64,000 bases of DNA from Chitinispirillum alkaliphilum (GTDB lineage Bacteria; Fibrobacterota; Chitinivibrionia; Chitinivibrionales; Chitinispirillaceae). This document shows, piece after piece, positions 18,256 through 27,119 of this stretch; the stretch's first letter is position 1, and each line of letters starts with the position of its first letter. Below the pieces are notes generated by a model that saw only the letters and a list, made by a program, of their open reading frames with translations, made no database searches and was not told the DNA's origin. Location of the stretch: NCBI GenBank assembly GCA_001045525.1, contig LDWW01000005.1, positions 28,919-92,918 on the forward strand, in the 5' to 3' direction. The position numbers and the translations under genes are program-made.

Positions 18256-19239
18256 TTAAAGGAGTTTTTCCCACCACCATTGGTTTTCTTTGTACCATTG
18301 GATAGTTGTTTTGATCCCCTCTTCAAATGATATTTTTGGAATCCACCCAAGCTCATCCTTTATTCTGGAGGCATCGATTGCGTATCTTCTGTCGTGCCCA
18401 AGCCTGTCTTCAACATACGATATAAGTGATTCCGGCTTTTGTAACACTTTCAGGATTTCTTTAACGATAAATATGTTCTGCTTTTCGTTGTTGCCACCAA
18501 TGTTAAAAACACTGCCTGGCTTACCTTTCAGCATAACCGTTTCTACAGCTGAACAATGATCAGAAACATGAAGCCAGTCCCTTACGTTGAGTCCGTCTCC
18601 GTAGACAGGAAGTGATTTGTCGTTCATAGCATTTATAATCATAAGAGGAATCAGCTTTTCGGGGTACTGAAAGGGCCCGTAGTTATTTGAACATCGTGTA
18701 ATGATCCCGGGGAAGCCAAAAGTTTCATAATAGGAGCGTACAAGCAGATCGCTGCCGGCCTTGCTTGCTGAATAGGGACTGTTTGGTGAAATCGGAGTAT
18801 CCTCTGTAAAATAACCTTCAGCTCCCAGTGTGCCGTACACTTCATCTGTAGACACATGTACGAAACGTTTGTTTTCAAATGAGCTCTTCCAGGCTTCTTT
18901 TGCAGCATGCAGAAGGATTTGGGTACCGAGAACATTTGTTTTAACGAACTGGTCTGGTCCTTCTATGCTTCTGTCAACGTGAGATTCTGCAGCGAAATGT
19001 ACAACAAAATCAAAATCGTACTCAGAAAACATACTTTCCACAGTCAACTTGTCACAGATGTCACCCTTTATGAACTTGTAATTGTCTTTTTTTTCAACAG
19101 ATCGCAAATTATCCAGATTCCCCGCATATGTTAGTGCATCAAAGTTGACAATAAAGTAATCATTTCTGTTTTCCAACATCTGAGAGACAAAATTTGAGCC
19201 TATGAAACCGGCTCCGCCAGTAACCAGTACAGTTTTCAT
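18256..19239 (-). CDS. rfbB: dTDP-glucose 4,6-dehydratase
   Basis: A 327-residue short-chain dehydrogenase/reductase of the extended type. It has the NAD-binding GGAGFIGSNF, 'DALTYAGNLDNL' typical of RfbB, catalytic Thr in HVSTDEVYG and the YxxxK pair in SPYSASKAGSD. It converts dTDP-glucose to dTDP-4-keto-6-deoxyglucose, the second step of dTDP-rhamnose synthesis. Its start overlaps the rfbD stop (ATGA). rfbA and rfbC are not in the window and must be elsewhere or replaced. Confidence 0.95.
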   Translation of the reverse strand: MKTVLVTGGAGFIGSNFVSQMLENRNDYFIVNFDALTYAGNLDNLRSVEKKDNYKFIKGDICDKLTVESMFSEYDFDFVVHFAAESHVDRSIEGPDQFVKTNVLGTQILLHAAKEAWKSSFENKRFVHVSTDEVYGTLGAEGYFTEDTPISPNSPYSASKAGSDLLVRSYYETFGFPGIITRCSNNYGPFQYPEKLIPLMIINAMNDKSLPVYGDGLNVRDWLHVSDHCSAVETVMLKGKPGSVFNIGGNNEKQNIFIVKEILKVLQKPESLISYVEDRLGHDRRYAIDASRIKDELGWIPKISFEEGIKTTIQWYKENQWWWEKLL

Positions 19240-20138
19240 CTTTTTTCTTTTTCCTCTTTTAGTTGTGCTTCAGTTTCGAGATATTTTCTAAATCCTTCAA
19301 GCCAGTGAGGCATTAGATTTGCCCCTAAGCTTTTAAGTTTTTTATTTTCAAGAACGCTGAAAAATGGCCTTGGTGCAGGCCGCGGGAACTCCTCTGTCGG
19401 ACAGGGTTTAATGCAAACAGGAATTTTCGCCTCAGCAATAATCTCAGCTGCAAAGTCATACCAGGAACACACTCCTTCACTTGTACAATGGAATAATCCG
19501 GTCTGCTCCAGCTCAATCAGCTTTAATGCCTGATTGCATACATCCACGGTCCATGTCGGACTCCCAAACTGATCGGAAACTACCTTGAGGTTTTCCCCCG
19601 AGGCAGCTTTATCAGATGCCACTGAACGCATGGTTTTGACGAAATTTTTGCCATAAAAACCATAGAGCCAGGCAATTCTTAAGATCAGATTTTTATCCCA
19701 TGTTTCTGAGATGTTTTTTTCTCCTGCCAATTTTGACTTTCCATACACAGTTTTCGGTTCCGTTGGATCCATCTCTGTATATGGAGTTGAACTGTCGCCG
19801 CTGAAAACATAATCGGTGCTGAAATGTACAAGCAGGGCACCTGTTTCCCTTGCACTGAGAGCAAGATACTTAGGTCCTTCTGCATTCAGGGCATAGGCGT
19901 TTTTCTGCTCTGTCTCACAAAGATCGACTGCGGTAAAGGCTGCGCAATTTACAATGATATCAGGTGCTTCTGAAACGACAGTTTTAAGCACAGATTTTTC
20001 ATCAGCTAAGTTAATGTGAGGAAAATCTGTCCCGGTAACATCGTACCCTGCGTTTCGGGCCGATATCAGGAAATCACTTCCAAGCTGTCCTCCGGATCCT
20101 ATCACAAGTAATTTTTTTTTCATAAACTCAAAGCTCAT
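19236..20138 (-). CDS. rfbD: dTDP-4-dehydrorhamnose reductase
   Basis: About 295-300 residues, starting at ATG 20138 or 20123 with neither having a strong ribosome site. It has NADPH-binding GSGGQLGSDF, 'NCAAFTAVDLCE', 'HFSTDYVFSGD' and the catalytic Y-x3-K in 'TVYGKSKLAGE', the RfbD/RmlD pattern. It makes dTDP-L-rhamnose, the donor for rhamnose in the EPS or O-antigen made by the neighbouring glycosyltransferases. It starts 9 bp after the SLBB-FecR-LCP gene. Confidence 0.93.
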   Translation of the reverse strand: MSFEFMKKKLLVIGSGGQLGSDFLISARNAGYDVTGTDFPHINLADEKSVLKTVVSEAPDIIVNCAAFTAVDLCETEQKNAYALNAEGPKYLALSARETGALLVHFSTDYVFSGDSSTPYTEMDPTEPKTVYGKSKLAGEKNISETWDKNLILRIAWLYGFYGKNFVKTMRSVASDKAASGENLKVVSDQFGSPTWTVDVCNQALKLIELEQTGLFHCTSEGVCSWYDFAAEIIAEAKIPVCIKPCPTEEFPRPAPRPFFSVLENKKLKSLGANLMPHWLEGFRKYLETEAQLKEEKEKR

Positions 20139-20147
20139 AGTCTGAAG

Positions 20148-21716
20148 TTAAAAAAGGTTACGTGACAACTGCAGCTGAGGTTCATAACAGGTCCTGTTAC
20201 CTCTTTTTACAGGTGTAACAGGTAACTCATGCTGTCTGAATACCCACCCCTGCCTTCCGGTAAATCTACTATATTGCGACATAATGTCGTTTGAGGTAAG
20301 ATTCGTTTCGATATTTGAAATAAGCTGATCTGCCAAAAGGGCACTCATGACTATATTTTGTTCCCTTAAACCCTCAAACAGATGTCTTAATACTTCAATC
20401 TGGCGCTTTTTGCTATCTGCAATTCCCGAAATCCCCGATGAGAGGAATTCTATAAGCTGCGCATCGGAAAGTTTGTTTTGGCCTCCCGGTACATTGAGCG
20501 CAGAAGCTGCAGCCGGATCAACAGGTACAGTGACGCCTCCCAGTGCATTTGCAGTACGAATAATATCGTATCTATCCATTACAAAATAGTTTGCGATTCT
20601 CAGATTTATAACTCTTTCAAGCAAAGAGCTAACAATAACCGGTCCTCCATACAAAAAAGCCTGATCAATAGTAGCAAATCCATGTACAAACTGTTCTATA
20701 AGAAGCTCCGGCGGGATTCTGATAACATTAACTGTTGCAGTTTCAAAGTGCAGGCTTATTACATAGAAAGTATAAGGTAGTCCGCAGAAAAGAAAGTTCA
20801 GTGGTAAATTACGTGTAAGATATAACCTTCTTTGTTCTTCAAGGGGAGAAAATCTTGCGCTCATATCGTTTTCGTCAGTTAAACTGGTGATCTGAAACGG
20901 ACGTCCATCCTGATGCACGATCGCAGTCTGTCCTGAAATAATATTTACAGCTTCTGAGCCGTCATGTCTCTCCAGATAGACCAGCCCGTCGAGATTACTT
21001 ACGATAACCTGGCCAGCTCTTAGCTGTATGAAAAATTCTGCACCCGATCCCCCGACTGTGATTGATGCCTGAGGTGTATTAATACGGTAAACTTCTCTCT
21101 TTTCTCCCACTTCGATTTTATACCAGCACAGCCCTGACCGTTGAAAGAGCTCTAATGAAGGCCTTCCCCTGTCATCAACATCTATTTTGTCGATGATTAT
21201 TTCAGAGAAGTTATCCAGATCGACTCTTGAGCCTCTGCTCAGCGACACTTCTGCCTGTGAGGCGGCCTCGGTTTGAATCCTGTCCCCCTCGCTGAGCATA
21301 GCACCTTCGACTGCAGGCAAAATCCTGCCATCGCCGCTTAAAAGAGTCATCTCTCCCAGGAAAAATTCAAGCCGCACATTTGGAATATCTCTTAGCCCGG
21401 CAGGTGATTCGAGCTCCCCTACATCAAGAGCGTCATTGTCAATCACCTGGTTTACAAGAGTAAACGGGGAAATGTCTGAGCTGGATCTCACACCTGCAGC
21501 CTTGAGCAGTTCAAATTCTGTTGTTCCATAAGGAACCCTGTAATATCCGGGCCTTCTTACATTTCCTTCAACCACAACCTTAATTGAACTGTGGTCAGAA
21601 GAGAGAAAGGTTGGGAACATAGTGCGTGTCAGGGCCAAAGCCTGCCAGGCGATTCCGGCAATGACCAGAAAGTAGACAAATGTTCTGGCTTTTCTAAATC
21701 TCTTTTTGGCCCGCAT
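20148..21716 (-). CDS. Membrane-anchored SLBB-FecR-LCP-like fusion protein
   Basis: A 522-residue protein read as four parts. A basic N-terminus with one membrane segment spans about residues 12-32. An SLBB-like beta-grasp lies at about 45-105 ('VVVEGNVRRPGYYRVPYGTT'). A FecR domain covers about 118-275 ('LSEGDRIQTEAASQAEVSLS', 'RINTPQASITVGGSG'). A LytR-CpsA-Psr (LCP)-like region covers about 300-455 ('FLYGGPVIVSSLLERVINL', 'ALGGVTVPVDP', 'LNVPGGQNKLSDAQLIEFL'). The LCP Arg-Asp motif after the first strand is replaced by 'RIPPEL', and the Tyr-x-Arg stretch after 'AQLIEFL' is missing, so phosphotransferase activity is doubtful. Position between the chain-length kinase and rhamnose genes suggests a periplasmic role in EPS assembly or attachment. 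GGGGAGAGGG precedes ATG 21716. Confidence 0.75.
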   Translation of the reverse strand: MRAKKRFRKARTFVYFLVIAGIAWQALALTRTMFPTFLSSDHSSIKVVVEGNVRRPGYYRVPYGTTEFELLKAAGVRSSSDISPFTLVNQVIDNDALDVGELESPAGLRDIPNVRLEFFLGEMTLLSGDGRILPAVEGAMLSEGDRIQTEAASQAEVSLSRGSRVDLDNFSEIIIDKIDVDDRGRPSLELFQRSGLCWYKIEVGEKREVYRINTPQASITVGGSGAEFFIQLRAGQVIVSNLDGLVYLERHDGSEAVNIISGQTAIVHQDGRPFQITSLTDENDMSARFSPLEEQRRLYLTRNLPLNFLFCGLPYTFYVISLHFETATVNVIRIPPELLIEQFVHGFATIDQAFLYGGPVIVSSLLERVINLRIANYFVMDRYDIIRTANALGGVTVPVDPAAASALNVPGGQNKLSDAQLIEFLSSGISGIADSKKRQIEVLRHLFEGLREQNIVMSALLADQLISNIETNLTSNDIMSQYSRFTGRQGWVFRQHELPVTPVKRGNRTCYEPQLQLSRNLF

Positions 21717-21838
21717 TTTCCCTCTCCCCGTTCAGTGGTCAGAAGAACGCTTCTCTTCTAAAGTAATGGTGTGCTTATTCTGCCCGGCTTTGTTTACAAC
21801 ATTACCAATCAGAAGCAGTGTGTGTCAGGTCGTTTTCT

Positions 21839-24541
21839 TTATTGGCTTAATTTTGGCGCCGGCCCTATATACCTTATATGATCCTCTGGTTGACTTGTCA
21901 TACGTGACCTTTGTAACACGTTTACTCCAAGGAGCAGAATAAATATAGCTATAAGGATAATAAATATTTTTTTCCTCACCAAGCTTCTTAGAAAAGTAGC
22001 TGTCCCTGACAGGTATACCGGTATGGAATAGAGAGCATTTTTAAAACTTCGGATACTGAAATTTTCCAGTTTCAGGCCAATTTTGCGCAAGGAAAAGGGC
22101 TTCGGAGCATCACTTTCGTAAGAGTATTTATAAGAGTAATAGCCGTAATATCCATAATATGGGTAATATCCCTTGGAATAGGAAACTCCGTTCAGTATTC
22201 CTCCATAAATTTTGGATCCTATTCTTGCGAGCTGATTTTTTGCCTGTTTTGCGGCTTTAAGCGGAGTCCACAACATTCTTACAACAAACAGACAGCAATC
22301 CATTTTCGGCGCCATAATCAGCGAGTCGCTTACAGGAAGTAAAGCCGGTGAATCAAAAAGTACAATATCTGCTCTATTTCTCAGCTCCCCGATAAGTTTT
22401 TTAAACCTTGCAGTGCCTATAAGTTCAGCAGGATTATTTGGCCTTTGTCCGGATGTAATGATCGACAGGTTTTCATATTTTGTAGGCTTTACTATCTCAT
22501 CTGCATCTCTGACAGCACAAAGGTACTCACTGAGTCCAATCCCCTTATCCATGCTGAAGAGGTTATGCAGCTGTGATCGTCTTAAATCAGCATCTATCAG
22601 TATCACCTTTTTCCCATCCATTGCAAAAGTAACAGCCAGATTCGCAGCCAGAGTCGTTTTCCCTTCCCCTTTAACAGCACTGCAAACCATGAATGTCTTT
22701 AATGAATTTGCCTGGATAAGATGGTTTATATTCGCTCTTAAGGCCCTGAAAGGTTCAAGGATGTTTTTGGTGATCGAGTCGGAATTCTCCACCAGTGCTT
22801 TATCTGCTTCTATGAATGGAACTATCCCAAGAAGCGGCACTTCAAGATCCCGTTCTATTACAGCGGGATCCTTTATGCTCTGGTCGATATACTCGATCAG
22901 AAAAGCAAGCCCAATCCCTAGAATGAGCCCTACAAATACGCTCACGAAAATTCTATTGATTCGATAATCGGATACCGAGAAATTAGGAGTTTCGGCATAT
23001 TCAAGTATTGAAAGGTCAGCTTCCTGGCTGTCTCTTTTGATCCTGGCTTCCTCGTATCTGGTTCTCAGGAGGTTTAATGTCTGAAGGGTACTCTCTGTGT
23101 CACGCTGAAGGTTAGCATAGGTTTGCTGAATCTGAGGAAGCTGCAACAATTCAGCATTGAGCCTATCAATTATCTGCTCCTGAGCATTGCGGCGCGTTTC
23201 GAGAGCCGATTTTTCAATCGTAATATTTACATATTTCTGCAAAAGAGACTGTCGAATAGGATTAGTCACTCTGGTTTCACTTGTAGACTGGCGTGAGATC
23301 TCAGATGCTGCAGCTTCCTTTATATTATCGATCTGCTGCATCAGTGATCTTACACGAAAGTGTTCAGGGCTGTGCTGGGCCAGTAAGGTGTTGAGCTGAA
23401 GTTCCAGCTCTTCCAGTTTTCTCTGGAAAGGTTTCTGAAAAGTCATGGACTGTACTATATCGGCATCCTGCTGACTTATCTGAGACTGAAGTGCGACAAG
23501 GCGCTCCCTGCTTTCTACTATATCAAGCCTTGTCCTTTGTAAGGCGAACTCCATCTCCGCAAGTTTAGAAACCACAAGGTTGGTTTCACTTGAGAGCTGC
23601 GCCATCTGGTTATCCTCTTTAAATTCCCTCAGACGATCTTCCTTATGTTGGAGATCGGTTTGAAGATTTTCAATTTGTGAGCGCAGCCTCATTATCAACC
23701 TGTTTGCTTCCTGAGCATCCACATCCCTTCGGTAATCGATATATGTTCGGCTGAGTTCATTGAGAACATCCCGTGCCATTTCAGCGTCCTCATGCCTGAA
23801 ACTCATCTCGATGATATCCGTTCTCTGTCCTTCCACTTCTCTGCGCGATATTGTAAGCCCGGTTCTTATCTGAGTGGGACTGACTTTATTCTGCAGGTTC
23901 TCAGATGCCATGTTCAGAACTATATTCGACCTGAGCAGTTCAAAATGAGTGTAGAACATCTTCTCACGATCACGAAACATGGTCCAGGATCTGTGATCGG
24001 AAGCAAAAACATCACGGTCTTCAGGCCTGAAAAGTAAACGTGCCCGCGAAGTATAGTGCCTTGAGCTGTTGAGAAATGAATAGGCAGAGTGAAGTCCCAC
24101 AAGAAATGCCACCACAAGAATTATGTATTTGCGTCTGAAGATCACGGCAAGATATTTGCCAATGTCAAATACGTCCTCTTCCTTATCATCCCCACCCAGA
24201 GATAACGGTATTGACTTTACAGGATGTTGCTCCTGTTTATCTTTGCTTTCCTCATTGTGTAATGCTGAAGAGTGTGCCTCTTGTGGTTTTTCTGCTCTTT
24301 TAGCTTGCGGTTGTTCGAAATGCTTTCTGGCGCGGGGATTTGAGTAATCGGGCTGAGGGGGAAGATCGTTTCCCTGAAAGGAAGACTGATTTTCGTTTTC
24401 CTTAATCTTGTCGCTTTGGTTTTCCAGGCGGGAAGGGGTGACTCGATTTTCCGTATCATGCCCTGAAGAGGCAGAAGAACGCTCTTCTGCTTCGTTAAGT
24501 TTTTTTATTATATCCCCTAAGCTGAATTTCTTTTTACTCAT
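21839..24541 (-). CDS. Chain-length determinant / tyrosine autokinase (Wzz-BY-kinase) of the EPS system
   Basis: A 900-residue protein; ATG 24541 overlaps the preceding stop as ATGA. Residues 1-125 are polar and disordered. Membrane segment 1 is near 130-150, followed by a Wzz domain and long coiled coils (about 230-520). Membrane segment 2 lies near 535-555 and ends in a Wzz-type DQSIKDP. A CpsD/Wzc-like kinase follows: Walker A KGEGKTTLAANLA, Walker A' ILIDADLRRSQ and Walker B IVLFDSPALLPVSDS. After it comes a cluster of 12 Tyr in 23 residues (about 795-817), the expected autophosphorylation tail. Unusually the protein does not end there: about 90 more residues include a third membrane segment (IFIILIAIFILLLGV). 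It controls polymer length and export with the Wza-like protein. Confidence 0.92.
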   Translation of the reverse strand: MSKKKFSLGDIIKKLNEAEERSSASSGHDTENRVTPSRLENQSDKIKENENQSSFQGNDLPPQPDYSNPRARKHFEQPQAKRAEKPQEAHSSALHNEESKDKQEQHPVKSIPLSLGGDDKEEDVFDIGKYLAVIFRRKYIILVVAFLVGLHSAYSFLNSSRHYTSRARLLFRPEDRDVFASDHRSWTMFRDREKMFYTHFELLRSNIVLNMASENLQNKVSPTQIRTGLTISRREVEGQRTDIIEMSFRHEDAEMARDVLNELSRTYIDYRRDVDAQEANRLIMRLRSQIENLQTDLQHKEDRLREFKEDNQMAQLSSETNLVVSKLAEMEFALQRTRLDIVESRERLVALQSQISQQDADIVQSMTFQKPFQRKLEELELQLNTLLAQHSPEHFRVRSLMQQIDNIKEAAASEISRQSTSETRVTNPIRQSLLQKYVNITIEKSALETRRNAQEQIIDRLNAELLQLPQIQQTYANLQRDTESTLQTLNLLRTRYEEARIKRDSQEADLSILEYAETPNFSVSDYRINRIFVSVFVGLILGIGLAFLIEYIDQSIKDPAVIERDLEVPLLGIVPFIEADKALVENSDSITKNILEPFRALRANINHLIQANSLKTFMVCSAVKGEGKTTLAANLAVTFAMDGKKVILIDADLRRSQLHNLFSMDKGIGLSEYLCAVRDADEIVKPTKYENLSIITSGQRPNNPAELIGTARFKKLIGELRNRADIVLFDSPALLPVSDSLIMAPKMDCCLFVVRMLWTPLKAAKQAKNQLARIGSKIYGGILNGVSYSKGYYPYYGYYGYYSYKYSYESDAPKPFSLRKIGLKLENFSIRSFKNALYSIPVYLSGTATFLRSLVRKKIFIILIAIFILLLGVNVLQRSRMTSQPEDHIRYIGPAPKLSQ

Positions 24542-25389
24542 CTCCACTGTTCCTGCATATCATCCAGTATGACCTGTAGATCTTCCCTTGATATTTCATC
24601 AAGTCCCTGTGCGAAGCCATATTGAAGAGCGATTTTGCAAATGCGATTGATCATCCTGGGCACACCACCGGTTGAACGAAAGATGAGCTCCTGGGCAAGA
24701 CTGGTAAAAATTGTAGTTCTTTGGATTCCGGCAACTCTGAGCCGGTGCTGTATATAGTTGATAGTCCCATTATAATCGAGATTGTTCAAGTGAAATCTCA
24801 GAAATATCCTCTGGTCGACTTGAGGGAGGCGCCTTGTTTTTTCTCTTAGTTCCGGTTGTCCGACAAGAAAAACTGTAATGTAGTTTTCTGCACCGGAGCC
24901 AATATTGGTGAGGTTTTTAATCTCATCCAACACCTTGTCTTCAATCTGCTGAGCCTCATCGAAGATAATAACCAGATGTCTTTTTTCTTCGAAAAACAGT
25001 GTTTCGAGCTGTCTTCTGAAATGGCAGGTGAGTGCATATTTGTCATCTCTTGACGGTACATCAGTCTCCATCAAAGCAAGTCTTGTGTCACGAAATGTTA
25101 TTCTGTTGATTATGTCGTAGAGAATATCTTCAAATGAAAAGGATGAGTTGTCGAAATCAATAACTTCGAAATTATGCCTGTTCAGGGAATTGGAGAAGAC
25201 ATTTTTTGTTATTGTTTTTCCAGAACCAACTTCTCCGGTCAGAAGCCCCATATTCATGTTCCAGTCATTTACTATATATAACATCCTGTCAAGGGCTTCT
25301 CTGTGATCTTCGCTTTCAAAATAAAAACGGGTATCGCAAAGTTCTTCAAATGGCTTTTCTCTTAAATCCCAATATGTTGTATAGCTCAT
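24538..25389 (-). CDS. ExeA-like AAA ATPase (XrtA/PEP-CTERM-locus secretion ATPase type)
   Basis: A 283-residue AAA+ protein opening with 'YWDLREKPFEELCDTRFYF', the ExeA/GspA-type N-terminus. It has Walker A GEVGSGKT, Walker B LVIIFDEAQQ, and sensor regions 'FLVGQPELREKTRRLPQVDQRI' and 'STGGVPRMINRICKIAL'. Stand-alone ATPases of this type recur in exosortase-linked EPS loci, where they are annotated as putative secretion ATPases. Here it sits directly between a MinD-like ATPase and the Wzz-kinase. No ExeB-like partner is visible. Confidence 0.9.
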   Translation of the reverse strand: MSYTTYWDLREKPFEELCDTRFYFESEDHREALDRMLYIVNDWNMNMGLLTGEVGSGKTITKNVFSNSLNRHNFEVIDFDNSSFSFEDILYDIINRITFRDTRLALMETDVPSRDDKYALTCHFRRQLETLFFEEKRHLVIIFDEAQQIEDKVLDEIKNLTNIGSGAENYITVFLVGQPELREKTRRLPQVDQRIFLRFHLNNLDYNGTINYIQHRLRVAGIQRTTIFTSLAQELIFRSTGGVPRMINRICKIALQYGFAQGLDEISREDLQVILDDMQEQWR

Positions 25390-25394
25390 TTTTT

Positions 25395-26300
25395 TTAACC
25401 CTGTGTAAGTTTGATAAGATTACGGGTGATAGATTGAAAACAATCACCGGTCTTAGTTTGGCCATTGAGCACAATCGGCTTCATCTCTTTAATTGAGGCA
25501 CGCACCTCATGTGAAAAAGTCACATATCCGATGTAATGCAGACGAATAGACAGGTACTTTTTTACGATTTCGGAAAAACGCTCTCCGATTTTTATATCCT
25601 CATTTGATCTTACCATATTGAGTATGAGAAATGTTTTCCGCTTTTTGAGCCACTCCCTCATTGTATCGGTTTCTGCCGGATATTGTTTTGATAACAATCT
25701 TATGAGTTCGTCAATCGTAACCGACCCTCTGGCAGTTCCAGGATTGGTAAATGTGCGGATTGCGTTATGAATCTCTCTTCTGCCAGGAAACAAACGCATC
25801 AGCCCCCTTACAATACCGCTTTTCAAAAAGCCATAAGCGTTTTCTATCGACAAAGGCATTCCATCTATCACAACGATACTGTTAGTGAATGCCGCATAAA
25901 AATCGGTAACATTGAAATCACTCCCAGCCCCGAGGTCCACGAAGATATAATCGGCCTTCATTTTTTTCAGGTTATTGAGAATTTTCTGTTTCTGGGCATA
26001 TTTGGGGTTTGATAGTTCCAGAAAATCACTTGCTCCGCTTATAAGCCAGCTTCCCGGCACTGCAGTTTGAACTGCAACATCAGACAAAGCTTTTTTGCTT
26101 CCACATACAAAGTCCTGCAATCCAAAAGCAGGGCGTTTGACTCCGAGGCAAAGATGAAGATTTGCTCCTCCAAGATCAGCATCAATAAATCCTACAGAAT
26201 GTCCCTGATTTGCAATCAACGCACCGATATTGGCAGTGATAGTACTTTTACCTACCCCTCCTTTACCGCCACCTACAGAGATAAAAATTGGATTGCTCAT
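25395..26300 (-). CDS. MinD/ParA-family ATPase
   Basis: About 301 residues from ATG 26300. The deviant Walker A motif VGGGKGGVGKSTITANIG has the signature Lys, followed by FIDADLGGANLHLCLG and FVDLGAGSDFNVTDF. This resembles FlhG/FleN-like or MinD-like positioning ATPases, but the C-terminal amphipathic membrane helix is not obvious. It lies between the Wza-like gene (37 bp) and the ExeA-like ATPase (5 bp). It may position the export apparatus or regulate the tyrosine kinase. That role is an inference from the operon. Confidence 0.88.
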   Translation of the reverse strand: MSNPIFISVGGGKGGVGKSTITANIGALIANQGHSVGFIDADLGGANLHLCLGVKRPAFGLQDFVCGSKKALSDVAVQTAVPGSWLISGASDFLELSNPKYAQKQKILNNLKKMKADYIFVDLGAGSDFNVTDFYAAFTNSIVVIDGMPLSIENAYGFLKSGIVRGLMRLFPGRREIHNAIRTFTNPGTARGSVTIDELIRLLSKQYPAETDTMREWLKKRKTFLILNMVRSNEDIKIGERFSEIVKKYLSIRLHYIGYVTFSHEVRASIKEMKPIVLNGQTKTGDCFQSITRNLIKLTQG

Positions 26301-26337
26301 TTGAAAGTTATTCAGCACCTGAAGCCGGACCGGTTTT

Positions 26338-26976
26338 TTACCGGGAGCTCAGTCTGTCAATTGTCAAAGTTATACTTAAAGAAACATTGATGATCCCAAG
26401 AATTGTAGCAATAAGGCTCCATGGAACAGAGAACCCTTCAGGAACATACATTGTGTCACCGGGATAAAGCACATATCGGTTCATATCCCGTGTTCCGCCT
26501 CTCCCAAACAGATCATTAAAAGGAACCTCTACAACAGACCCATCTGAGCGTATGATTCTGATATCGGAAGATCTGCTTCTTCTTAAACCACCGCTCATTG
26601 CGATAGCCTTCATAACATCCAAAGGTTCGTATATGTCATACTGGCCGGCACGAACCACATTGCCTATGATATACACCTTATTTGCATAATAAGATTCTAT
26701 AGATACGGAAACCACCGGGTTGTTTACATAGGAGGCGAGTTTTCCCTGCATTATTCTCACAAGCTGAGCCGGAGTGGTGGTTGCCGCATCAATCTCACCT
26801 ATAACAGGATAATTTATGCGTCCATCAGGCCTGATTTTGTGTCTCCCCGAAAACTCAGGATGTTCCACAACCGTGATGGAAATTACATCTCCGGGCTGTA
26901 AAACGTACTCTGCAATCTGACCACTAGAATGCATGGTCAGGAAAAACAGAAACGCTAATATTTTAATTTCTCTCAT
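26338..26976 (-). CDS. Polysaccharide export protein, Wza-like (Poly_export + SLBB)
   Basis: About 212 residues (ATG 26976; ATG 26982 is two codons upstream). A signal peptide leads into the Poly_export motif 'YVLQPGDVISITVVEHPEFSG' and 'IRPDGRINYPVIGEI'. An SLBB domain follows ('VYIIGNVVRAGQYDIYEPLD'), then a C-terminal hydrophobic helix (SLIATILGIINVSLSITL) that could serve as the outer-membrane pore helix. No lipobox Cys is present. This is the first gene of the leftward EPS operon, about 60 nt after the predicted transcription start. Confidence 0.9.
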   Translation of the reverse strand: MREIKILAFLFFLTMHSSGQIAEYVLQPGDVISITVVEHPEFSGRHKIRPDGRINYPVIGEIDAATTTPAQLVRIMQGKLASYVNNPVVSVSIESYYANKVYIIGNVVRAGQYDIYEPLDVMKAIAMSGGLRRSRSSDIRIIRSDGSVVEVPFNDLFGRGGTRDMNRYVLYPGDTMYVPEGFSVPWSLIATILGIINVSLSITLTIDRLSSR

Positions 26977-27043
26977 AGTCATCAGCTCTTGAGTATCTGC
27001 AAAGCCAGAGATTTCTGTTTTTTGCCCAGATTCACATTTTACA

Positions 27044-27072
27044 TTTATACCATGCTATAGGTTGATTGTCAA
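27044..27072 (-). promoter_or_regulatory. Near-consensus sigma-70 promoter of the EPS operon
   Basis: On the minus strand TTGACA (27067-27072) and TATAAA (27044-27049) are separated by exactly 17 bp. The -35 is perfect and the -10 has 5 of 6 bases. It points at the Wza-like gene with a leader of about 60 nt and lies after the upstream gene's stop (27120), so it can drive the whole leftward EPS locus. Confidence 0.75.
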
Positions 27073-27119
27073 TACATTTGTTGCCTGAAGAAGAAAACCT
27101 AAGCCATAACTGATCGAAT

